From CBFHOS01 sp965657645 (GTDB lineage Bacteria > Pseudomonadota > Alphaproteobacteria > Puniceispirillales > Puniceispirillaceae), in assembly GCA_965657645.1 (NCBI GenBank), contig CBFHOS010000022.1, positions 1 through 30,943 on the forward strand: a stretch of DNA of 30,943 nucleotides, given 5' to 3'. The translations under genes were made by a program, and so were the position numbers. Positions 16,318 to 23,760 of the stretch are shown here, piece by piece (position 1 is the stretch's first letter; each line of letters begins with the position of its first letter). The notes beneath the pieces are model-generated. The model saw only the letters and a list, made by a program, of their open reading frames with translations. It did no database searches and was not told where the DNA came from.

Positions 16318-17471
16318 TGGCGTTGGCCCGATTAGGCGGATCACGGCGACCGGAGAATTTCACTTGGCCGGGCTTTGTGGATGTTCTAGCCACCTTGCTC
16401 ATGGTGATCATCTTCGTGTTGATGGTGTTCGTGCTAATTCAGGTCAATCTCGCCTACCGCGTATCGGGTCAGGATGAGACCCTTGGCAAGATGCGCCAAG
16501 AGTTGGTTAGTCTTGGCGAATTGCTAAATATCGAGCGCAATGCCAGCGCCGATCTTGCCGCCGATCTGGCAAGGATCGCCAATCAATTGACGACCACCAC
16601 CTCCGAGCGTGATGCGTTAATGGCCCAGCTTGCCACCGCCACCGCCGCGCTTGACGCCCGCACCAATGAACTAGACCGTCTTGGCCAATTGCAAAGCGCA
16701 ACCGAGGCCGAGCTTGCCGAAACAGTCGCGGCATTGGCAAAAAGCACCACTGATCTGGGTGACGCCAATGCCCGCAACAGCAATAATCTGGGCAAGATTA
16801 GCGCATTAGAGGATCAGAACGCGGCATCCAGAGCCGAAATTATCCAGATGACCAATGCGTTGACCGCGCTTCGCCAGCGCATGGAAGATCTGCGTGCCTT
16901 GCTAGCGGAAAAAGAAGCGCAGGCGGCGCGTGATAAAGTCGCCATCGCCAGCCTTGGTAAATCTCTCAATAACGCCTTGGCCAGCCGTGTTCAAGAATTG
17001 AAAAACTTCCGGTCAGAATTTTTCGGCAGGCTTCGGGAATATCTGAGCGGACGTGATGATGTACAAATTGTTGGCGACCGTTTTGTGTTCCAGTCTGAAG
17101 TTCTATTCGCCGCTGGACAGGCCGATATTGGACCCGCCGGTGAGGAACAATTGGCGAAATTGGCCCTTGCATTGGGTGAGATAGCCGACAGCATCCCCGC
17201 CGATATCCAGTGGATTTTACAGGTCGATGGCCATACCGATAATGTGCCCATTCGGGCGGGTAGATACGCGGACAATTGGGATCTATCAACCGAGCGGGCA
17301 TTGTCGGTAGTGCGTTTTCTCGCCCGCAATGGGGTACCCGCAACGCGTCTGGCGGCCACGGGCTATGGGGAATTTCAACCATTGGACACCGGCGAAAGCG
17401 ACGATGCACGCCGCCGCAATCGCCGCATTGAGTTAAAGATCACCCAACGGGTTACCGCCAAACAGCAATAA
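16317..17471 (+). CDS. MotB/OmpA-like peptidoglycan-binding partner
   Basis: The 384-residue product has one transmembrane helix (about 19-42) in the motif WPGFVDVLATLLMVIIFVL. Asp22 sits where MotB, TolR and ExbD carry the proton-binding Asp. A long Ala/Leu/Glu-rich coiled coil covers residues 55-225. An OmpA/MotB C-terminal peptidoglycan-binding domain spans about 257-376, with DGHTDNVPI, WDLSTERALSVVRFL and RRRNRRIEL, including the residues used to hold diaminopimelate. The architecture matches MotB with an unusually long coiled-coil stalk. It is translationally coupled to the channel protein before it, and the two presumably form one complex spanning inner membrane to cell wall. Confidence 0.88.
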   Translation: MALARLGGSRRPENFTWPGFVDVLATLLMVIIFVLMVFVLIQVNLAYRVSGQDETLGKMRQELVSLGELLNIERNASADLAADLARIANQLTTTTSERDALMAQLATATAALDARTNELDRLGQLQSATEAELAETVAALAKSTTDLGDANARNSNNLGKISALEDQNAASRAEIIQMTNALTALRQRMEDLRALLAEKEAQAARDKVAIASLGKSLNNALASRVQELKNFRSEFFGRLREYLSGRDDVQIVGDRFVFQSEVLFAAGQADIGPAGEEQLAKLALALGEIADSIPADIQWILQVDGHTDNVPIRAGRYADNWDLSTERALSVVRFLARNGVPATRLAATGYGEFQPLDTGESDDARRRNRRIELKITQRVTAKQQ

Positions 17472-17578
17472 TCCACAGATTTCTGACGCCTACACACGGT
17501 TTCCAGCATCGCCTGTAACCCGCTTGTGTATTTGCCTTCATAAATTATTACTATCCTTTCGGATAATCTAAACGTGTT

Positions 17579-18685
17579 ATGAAATTAAATTTTCTATCTA
17601 TGTGTTTGGCATTGTCACTTGTCATTTCGAACTGCTTTGGCCAGATTGCATTCGGCTGTACGATGCAATCGCCGCCCCGCGCCTCGATCAAAGATGATTG
17701 CTGGCTGGTGATGCCAAATGTCTTTTTTACCCTATTGATGCGTGATGGGCCGTGGGGTGAATATTTTGATCAATCCGGCTTTGACGCTGGATACATCATC
17801 GATTTCAGCCAGAATATTCCAAATTATCCGAGCAACCGTGGAACCCCGCTAGAGGATAATGTTTTCACCCTGCCGCCTCTACCCGCCTTGCTACCTGTGC
17901 CCGAAGCGCCCGACTTGCCAGATGAGACAATGCCCGATGAGACAATGCCCGATGATAGCAGGCCGGACTCCCAGCCTATCGCGCCCCTGCCAATCATAAT
18001 TCCCCCTCCACCACCAATTCCCCTAGTAACAATTCCCAAAGTACCAATTCCCCAAGTACCAATTCCCCTGGGGCCAATCACAAATGCGCCAATTGATCAG
18101 GAACACATAGACACGGAGATAGTTTATATCCATCTCACGCAATTCCCGTTCTCGTCCGATTTTTCTGTGAACCGCAAGTCACGGATTGAGCCAATGCCTC
18201 TGGGTTTTGTTCCGGGCAGTGGCAGTGGTGATCTGGGGCTTGATTTTCACGCCGCATGGCAATTAAGCGAAGTCACACTATCCGGCATTATCGATACCAA
18301 AGTCCTATTGAACATCGCCTGTCTATGTGATGGCGAGGCGATCAATCTCAGTGGTGATGGGGCACTAAAGGTCGATCTCACGAACAATCTTGGTAGCTTG
18401 CGCTTTATGGATTTCGGCGGCGGCACGGACCATCAAATCTCTGGTGCCCTGACCTTCATTTCCAGATCCAATCGCGGCATGATCATAGATAATAGCGCCC
18501 GTTTAGAACTAGAATTCAATGGCGCCAATCATGTGTCAAATGCGCGAAGCTTGCTAAGTCTTGGCGATAGTAACGATGGCGACCATCGCGGGATATTTTA
18601 CACCAAAACATATAATCCGGCGATTAACCTAATCGGTCATTTTGGCTCGCCTTGTGCCGATATCGGTTGCGGAGCGGAAAATTGA
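17579..18685 (+). CDS. Secreted protein of unknown function with proline-rich repeats
   Basis: The gene is not recognised. The 368-residue product starts with a signal-peptide-like segment (MKLNFLSMCLALSLVISNC, hydrophobic core about 5-18). Cysteines at positions 19 and 27 do not form a good lipobox. Residues about 100-180 are low complexity: DETMP repeats, then PPPPP and repeated IP-x-VP. The C-terminal half (about 190-368) is mostly polar, Gly/Asn/Asp-rich and beta-like, ending with a CADIGC cysteine pair; it vaguely recalls TbpB-like or other small surface beta-barrel domains, but I cannot support that. No good ribosome-binding site is visible, and a TATCC-TTTC-GGATA hairpin lies just upstream. 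Its end overlaps the convergent ABC transporter gene by 49 bases. Codon use is less GC-biased than in its neighbours. Confidence 0.7.
   Translation: MKLNFLSMCLALSLVISNCFGQIAFGCTMQSPPRASIKDDCWLVMPNVFFTLLMRDGPWGEYFDQSGFDAGYIIDFSQNIPNYPSNRGTPLEDNVFTLPPLPALLPVPEAPDLPDETMPDETMPDDSRPDSQPIAPLPIIIPPPPPIPLVTIPKVPIPQVPIPLGPITNAPIDQEHIDTEIVYIHLTQFPFSSDFSVNRKSRIEPMPLGFVPGSGSGDLGLDFHAAWQLSEVTLSGIIDTKVLLNIACLCDGEAINLSGDGALKVDLTNNLGSLRFMDFGGGTDHQISGALTFISRSNRGMIIDNSARLELEFNGANHVSNARSLLSLGDSNDGDHRGIFYTKTYNPAINLIGHFGSPCADIGCGAEN
17921..17950. repeat. 15-bp tandem repeat, two copies
   Basis: The unit gatgagacaatgccc occurs at 17921-17935 and 17936-17950, followed by a partial copy at 17951. It encodes DETMP pentapeptides in the secreted protein. 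Confidence 0.85.
18015..18089. repeat. 15-bp tandem repeat, five copies, encoding IP-x-VP
   Basis: Copies begin at 18015, 18030, 18045, 18060 and 18075, each opening caatt or caatc and with consensus caattccccaagtac. They encode the repeated I-P-(L/K/Q)-V-P/T segment of the secreted protein. The inner copies are nearly identical, which suggests recent slippage or duplication. Confidence 0.9.
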
Positions 18686-20490
18686 AGATCCGCTAAATGA
18701 CGGTAAAGCGCGGATTCCACCATCAATTCTTCATGCGTGCCAACAGCAGAAATAGCCCCATTCTCAATCAGCAAAATGCGATCCGCCCGCACCACAGTGG
18801 CGAGGCGGTGGGCAATGACCAAAGTCGTGCGGTCTTGCATCAAATTTTCCAAAGCGCCCTGCACCGCGGCTTCTGATTGTGCATCAAGCGCACTGGTTGC
18901 CTCGTCAAGCAATAGCAACAGAGGGTTACGCAGCATCGCGCGGGCAATCGCAATACGCTGGCGTTGGCCACCCGACAGGCGCACACCCTTTTCGCCGACC
19001 AGCGACGAATAGCCATCTGGCAGGGCCGCGATAAAGTCATGGGCCTCGGCCCGCCGCGCCGCATCGATAATCTCGTCCTCGCTGGCATCGGGACGACCAA
19101 AGGCTATGTTCTCGCGAATTGTCGATGAAAACACCACCGGATCCTGTGGCACGAGGCCAATGTGATTGCGCAGATCATCGAGGGCTAGGCCACGCACATC
19201 TTCCCCGCCAATGCGAACAACGCCCGCGCTCGGATCATAAAACCGCAATAACAGGTGGAACAATGTCGATTTACCCGCACCCGACGGTCCAACAAGCGCC
19301 ACCCTCTCGCCAGCCTGCACAGAGAAACTGATCTTGGACACCGCTGGACGATCGGCATAGGCCGGATAGGCAAAATCAACATTTTCAAATTCGCAAGCGG
19401 TGCGATGCGTTACCCCAAGCTTGTTTGGCTCGGCTGGCTCTGGCAGGGCAGCATCAGTATGGAGCAATACCGCGATCCGTTCCGCCGCCCCCGCCGCGCG
19501 TTGCAAATCACCCGCCAGTTCCGATAAAAACCCGGTCGAGCTTGCCACTAGGAATGCATAGAAAATAAAGGATGACAGATCGCCAGCACTAATCCGGCCC
19601 GCAATCAGATCCTGTCCGCCAATCCACAAAATCGCAGAGATACCGGCAAATACCAGAAAGATCAGAATACCGCTAAGCCACCCGCGCAGACGAACCCGCG
19701 ATAAGCTAGCCTCTAGCGAACCAGCGACAGCCGCATCAAAATGGCCTTGGACATAATCTTGGCGGCCAAAAGATTGCACCGTGCGAATGGCGCTGATGTT
19801 CTCCTCTGCCTGTACAGCCACATCGGCCAAACGGTCCTGGGCCAAGCGTGATGCACGGCGCAACCGTCGTCCCATAATCACCAATGGCAATACCACCAGC
19901 GGCACAACAATCAACACCACCAAAGACATGTTGGCGCTAGAGAGCACCACCATCACCAAACCGCCGATCAACAGAATCACATTGCGCGCCGCCATCGAAA
20001 TGGTTGATGTCATCACCGTCTGGACAATCGTTGTATCGGTGGTAATACGCGCCAGCACATCGCCAGTTCGGGCCATTTCAAACCAGCCAGCAGAGAGATG
20101 GATAACATGACCAAAAATTGCACGGCGAATATCAGCCAGCACCATTTCACCAATCTGGTTAACCAAAGTCGTGCGCAGATAGCTTCCCAGCGCCAGCACA
20201 AAGGCAATGAGAACAGTGGCAAAGACCGCCCGATCCAGCAATGCCGGATCCTGTTTGCCAAGCCCCTCATCAACCAGATAGGCCAAACCGCGGCCCATTG
20301 CCAATAGCGCACCAGCGACCATGAATAGCGAGAGAATCGCCACGATGATGCGGTTACGATGAGGGCGCAGATACGGCCAGAAAACCGCAAATAGCTGGGC
20401 CGAGGTCAAATCTTGCGACGCCGCGGCCACTTGCGGTGATTCGCTAGTCGCAGTCGGCTTTGAGGCAGTGATTTCAGCGCTATTTGACAT
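18637..20490 (-). CDS. MsbA-type ABC exporter, fused membrane and ATPase domains
   Basis: The 617-residue half-transporter has six predicted membrane helices in residues about 40-330. The nucleotide-binding domain has Walker A GPSGAGKSTLFHLL, the Q-loop VPQDPVVFSSTI, the signature LSGGQRQRIAIARAML, Walker B LLLLLDEATSALD and the H-loop AHRLAT. It should work as a homodimer exporting lipids, drugs or peptides; closely related alphaproteobacterial proteins are annotated only as MsbA/lipid-A-type or multidrug exporters. The first 25 residues are Ser/Ala/Thr-rich and poorly conserved. It is monocistronic as far as visible and converges on the unknown secreted protein gene, overlapping it by 49 bases. 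There is no sign of a partner that would name a substrate. Confidence 0.9.
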   Translation of the reverse strand: MSNSAEITASKPTATSESPQVAAASQDLTSAQLFAVFWPYLRPHRNRIIVAILSLFMVAGALLAMGRGLAYLVDEGLGKQDPALLDRAVFATVLIAFVLALGSYLRTTLVNQIGEMVLADIRRAIFGHVIHLSAGWFEMARTGDVLARITTDTTIVQTVMTSTISMAARNVILLIGGLVMVVLSSANMSLVVLIVVPLVVLPLVIMGRRLRRASRLAQDRLADVAVQAEENISAIRTVQSFGRQDYVQGHFDAAVAGSLEASLSRVRLRGWLSGILIFLVFAGISAILWIGGQDLIAGRISAGDLSSFIFYAFLVASSTGFLSELAGDLQRAAGAAERIAVLLHTDAALPEPAEPNKLGVTHRTACEFENVDFAYPAYADRPAVSKISFSVQAGERVALVGPSGAGKSTLFHLLLRFYDPSAGVVRIGGEDVRGLALDDLRNHIGLVPQDPVVFSSTIRENIAFGRPDASEDEIIDAARRAEAHDFIAALPDGYSSLVGEKGVRLSGGQRQRIAIARAMLRNPLLLLLDEATSALDAQSEAAVQGALENLMQDRTTLVIAHRLATVVRADRILLIENGAISAVGTHEELMVESALYRHLADLQFSAPQPISAQGEPK

Positions 20491-20774
20491 GTTTTTCCAT
20501 TTTTTCTCAGGATCTAGCTAGCTTCTATGGCTTTTCAGGGATGCTGTAGCGGTGGCTAACTATGGCCTTGGATGGTGATCTTGTCATAATTCAATAAAAC
20601 GAACAGATAAGCGCCCTCACCTCACCGGCAAAATCGGCTTTGGGGCTTGCGCTTAGCGTGCGTTGACGATATACCACCACATCGAATTAATGACTAGTGG
20701 CGTGACCCCACTATAAATGGGGTGGAACACATTAGACTGCCATGCGCCTTTTGGGCGCAGATCAGGAGAGCGTA
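20491..20774. promoter_or_regulatory. Divergent region and rpmE leader with two hairpins
   Basis: This region separates the ABC exporter (minus) from rpmE (plus). A TTGACG at 20663-20668 followed by an AT-rich segment near 20685-20691 is a candidate rpmE promoter (weak -10). The putative leader then contains hairpin ACCCCA-(7)-TGGGGT at 20705-20723. A second hairpin, TGCGCC-(5)-GGCGCA, lies at 20743-20759 and ends a few bases before the AGGAG ribosome-binding site (about 20764-20768). L31 is autoregulated in E. coli, so this leader could be a binding site; that is inference only. The remaining bases show nothing I can name. Confidence 0.4.
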
Positions 20775-20996
20775 ATGAAAAAAGATACTCATCCAGAATA
20801 CCACGAAATCACTGTAGTGATGACTGATGGTAGCGAGCGCAAGACGCGGTCAACGTGGGGCAAAGAAGGCGACGTGCTAAAGCTGGATATTGATCCACTG
20901 ACACATCCTGCTTGGACTGGTCAGCACCGTATCGTTGACTCAGGCGGTCAGGTTGCCCGCTTTAACAAGCGCTTTGCCGGTCTTGGTATCAAGTAA
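20775..20996 (+). CDS. rpmE: 50S ribosomal protein L31, zinc-independent type
   Basis: L31 is a 73-residue large-subunit protein helping bridge the subunits. The sequence MKKDTHPEYHEITVVMTDGS through TRSTWGKEG and HPAWTG to FNKRFAGLG is the typical alphaproteobacterial L31. It has no cysteines, so it is the C-minus form that does not bind zinc. The ATG at 20775 is chosen over an in-frame extension to 20742 because AGGAGAGCG sits directly before it and the family starts MKKDxHP. A strong terminator follows about 30 bases after the stop. Confidence 0.96.
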   Translation: MKKDTHPEYHEITVVMTDGSERKTRSTWGKEGDVLKLDIDPLTHPAWTGQHRIVDSGGQVARFNKRFAGLGIK

Positions 20997-21026
20997 GCTT
21001 GTTAGCCAACAAACTGGTTACATATT

Positions 21027-21057
21027 AAAAAAGGCTGGGATTTTCCCAGCCTTTTTT
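21027..21057. terminator. Strong bidirectional intrinsic terminator
   Basis: An A6 run, 8-bp stem ggctggga / tcccagcc, a three-base loop and a T6 run form a textbook rho-independent terminator on the plus strand for rpmE. Because the A-run mirrors the T-run, it also terminates minus-strand transcripts coming from ppdK, whose stop is at 21080. Confidence 0.93.
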
Positions 21058-21079
21058 GTTCGTTATAAGCCAGAGGATA

Positions 21080-23755
21080 TTAGCCCCGCTGGCGAATGGT
21101 CGCTTGGGCCGCGGCCAATCGCGCGGCTGGTACACGAAACGGTGAACAGGACACATAATCTAGACCAACCTGTTCAAAGAAGTTGATCGATGCCGGATCG
21201 CCGCCATGCTCGCCGCAAATACCAAGCTTGATATCAGGGCGCGATGCCCGGCCATTTTTGACACCCATCTCGACAAGTGCCCCAACACCAGCAATATCGA
21301 CCGACACAAACGGGTCAATCGGATAGATTTCGGCATCGGCATAATCATGCAGAAATGTAGCGGCGTCATCGCGGCTAATGCCCAGTGCGGTTTGCGTTAA
21401 ATCATTTGTCCCGAACGAGAAGAACTCCGCCTCATCAGCCAAATCACCAGCGCAAATCGCGGCGCGTGGTAGCTCTACCATAGTGCCAACAAGATATTCG
21501 ATACTCTGGCCCGTTTCGCTCATAACCGCGTTCGCCTCGGCATCGATAATCGCCTTACAAATCGCAATCTCTTTGCCGGTTCCCGCTAGTGGCACCATGA
21601 TTTCGGGAATTGGCACGACCCCGCCAGCCTTGGCGATATTACACGCCGCCTCGAAAATTGCCCGCGCCTGCATCCGGCATATTTCCGGATAGGTAATGGC
21701 CAACCGGCACCCTCTATGTCCCAGCATCGGGTTAGATTCGGCCAAGCGTAATGAGCGTTGGCGCGCCGTTTCCAGCGCCACCCCAGCCGCGCTCGCCACG
21801 TCAGCCAGATCGTCCGATGAGTGCGGCAGAAATTCATGCAAAGGCGGATCCAGAAGGCGGATGGTCACCGGCAAGTTTGCCATGATGGTAAACAGCTCTT
21901 CAAAATCCTGCCGTTGCATCGGCAATAGCTTTTGCAATGCGGCCTCACGGCCCGGCGTATCAGCCGCCATAATCATCTGCCGCATGGCAATAATCCGGTC
22001 CGCATCAAAGAACATATGCTCGGTTCGGCAAAGGCCAATACCCTCGGCGCCAAAATTGAGGGCAACCCGCGCATCAGCAGGTGTTTCGGCATTGGTGCGA
22101 ACTTGCATACGGCGGGTTTCATCCGCCCATTGCATCATCTGGGCAAAGGCGCCCGACATCCGTGGCTGGATCGTTTCAACCGCGCCTATATAGACCTCGC
22201 CGCTCGCCCCATCGATGGTAATAACGTCACCGGCGGAAAGCTCTGTATCAAACACAAAGACCTTGCCAGACGCCTCGTCAAAGCGCAGATCACCCGCACC
22301 CGACACACAAGGCCGCCCCATCCCACGGGCAACAACCGCCGCATGGCTAGTCATGCCGCCGCGCGCGGTCAAAATACCGGCCGCCGCATGCATCCCGTGA
22401 ATATCTTCCGGGCTGGTTTCCAGACGCACCAATATCACCTGCTGGCCATTATTCGCCATTTCCTCGGCAAGATCAGAATTGAGCACAATCTGGCCTGACG
22501 CCGCCCCCGGTGATGCCGGCAGGCCTCTGGTCAATAAAACCCTCTCGGCATTTGGATCCAAGGTCGGGTGCAATAGCTGATCCAGCGAGCCCGGATCAAC
22601 CCGCAAAATCGCTTCATCGCGGGTGATGAGACCTTCTTCGGCCATCTCAACCGCCATGCGCAAGCCCGCCTCGCCAGTGCGCTTGCCCGCACGTGTTTGC
22701 AACATATAGAGCCGCCCTTGCTGGACGGTAAATTCCAAATCCTGCATGTCGGTATAATGGGCCTCGAGTTGATGACGGACCGCGTCTAGCTGGGCAAACA
22801 CCTCGGGCATTGCCTCTTCCATCGACATGTCGCCAGTCTCACCCGCGGCAATTTTGGTTAACGGCAGGGGCGTGCGAATACCGGCAACAACATCCTCACC
22901 CTGTGCATTGATCAAAAACTCGCCATAAAACGCATTCTCGCCAGTCGACGGGTTGCGGGTAAAGGCAACACCGGTCGCGCAATCATCGCCCATATTACCA
23001 AATACCATCGCCTGAATATTAACGGCCGTTCCCCATGACGCCGGAATATTATTCAACCGCCGATAGGTTTTCGCCCGGTTATTCATCCAGCTGGTAAAGA
23101 CCGCACCCGCCGCGCCCCATAGCTGGGTCCACGGGTCTTGCGGAAATGCCTCGCCTGTTTCTGCCAGAACGATCTCTTTATATTGATCAACCAGTTCGAT
23201 GAGGTCATCGCCTTGCAGGCCGGTATCATCAAACACACCGCGATTGAGTTTCATATCCTCGAGCGCATCTTCAAACAGGCCATGATCAACGCCCAGCACC
23301 ACATCGGCATACATCTGGATAAACCGGCGATAGCTATCATAGGTAAAACGCGGATCGTTGGAATGCGCCGCCAGCCCAACCGCAGTATCATCATTGAGGC
23401 CCAGATTAAGCACCGTATCCATCATTCCGGGCATTGACGCCCGCGCGCCAGACCGGACTGACACTAATAGCGGATTTTTCGGATCAGCAAAGCCAGAACC
23501 GGTTTCACGTTCAATTTGGGCAATGGCCGCACGGACCTCGGCCTCTAGGCTCTCTGGATAGGTTTGGTCATTGTCGTAAAAATGCGTGCAGACTTCGGTG
23601 GTAATGGTAAATCCGGGCGGAACCGGCAGGCCAATCCCGCTCATCTCGGCAAGGTTTGCACCCTTGCCACCAAGCAGGTTCTTCATCGAGCTATCGCCGT
23701 CTGTGCCCTCTGCGCCAAAACTGTAAACCCATTTACCCGTCTTTGAAGTCGCCAT
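21080..23755 (-). CDS. ppdK: Pyruvate, phosphate dikinase
   Basis: PPDK interconverts pyruvate, ATP and phosphate with PEP, AMP and pyrophosphate, giving reversible glycolysis/gluconeogenesis. The 891-residue product has the N-terminal ATP-grasp part with GGKGANLAEM and SVRSGARASMPGMMDTVLNLG. The swivelling phosphohistidine domain has GGMTSHAAVVARGMG: His471 accepts phosphate and Thr469 is the position modified by the regulatory kinase in plants. The C-terminal PEP-binding barrel has GTNDLTQTALG and GICGEHGGDPASI with the active-site Cys. Length is standard. It starts 5 bases after the glyS stop, and its 3' end is served by the shared terminator. Confidence 0.98.
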   Translation of the reverse strand: MATSKTGKWVYSFGAEGTDGDSSMKNLLGGKGANLAEMSGIGLPVPPGFTITTEVCTHFYDNDQTYPESLEAEVRAAIAQIERETGSGFADPKNPLLVSVRSGARASMPGMMDTVLNLGLNDDTAVGLAAHSNDPRFTYDSYRRFIQMYADVVLGVDHGLFEDALEDMKLNRGVFDDTGLQGDDLIELVDQYKEIVLAETGEAFPQDPWTQLWGAAGAVFTSWMNNRAKTYRRLNNIPASWGTAVNIQAMVFGNMGDDCATGVAFTRNPSTGENAFYGEFLINAQGEDVVAGIRTPLPLTKIAAGETGDMSMEEAMPEVFAQLDAVRHQLEAHYTDMQDLEFTVQQGRLYMLQTRAGKRTGEAGLRMAVEMAEEGLITRDEAILRVDPGSLDQLLHPTLDPNAERVLLTRGLPASPGAASGQIVLNSDLAEEMANNGQQVILVRLETSPEDIHGMHAAAGILTARGGMTSHAAVVARGMGRPCVSGAGDLRFDEASGKVFVFDTELSAGDVITIDGASGEVYIGAVETIQPRMSGAFAQMMQWADETRRMQVRTNAETPADARVALNFGAEGIGLCRTEHMFFDADRIIAMRQMIMAADTPGREAALQKLLPMQRQDFEELFTIMANLPVTIRLLDPPLHEFLPHSSDDLADVASAAGVALETARQRSLRLAESNPMLGHRGCRLAITYPEICRMQARAIFEAACNIAKAGGVVPIPEIMVPLAGTGKEIAICKAIIDAEANAVMSETGQSIEYLVGTMVELPRAAICAGDLADEAEFFSFGTNDLTQTALGISRDDAATFLHDYADAEIYPIDPFVSVDIAGVGALVEMGVKNGRASRPDIKLGICGEHGGDPASINFFEQVGLDYVSCSPFRVPAARLAAAQATIRQRG

Positions 23756-23760
23756 GTGAT

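Noticed and set aside
15202..17471. Zorya-type defence (ZorA/ZorB resemblance)
   Set aside because: The pair has the MotA/MotB-like architecture shared with ZorAB, but no ZorC, ZorD or ZorE helicase/nuclease lies nearby. The flanks are housekeeping genes on one side and an unrelated secreted protein on the other.
15202..17471. Flagellar MotA/MotB
   Set aside because: There are no other flagellar genes in the window, and the channel protein has an unusual C-terminal extension and weak match to the MotA cytoplasmic domain.
19781..20110. Open frame antisense to the ABC exporter
   Set aside because: It is a mirror of the conserved exporter reading frame with no recognisable protein features.
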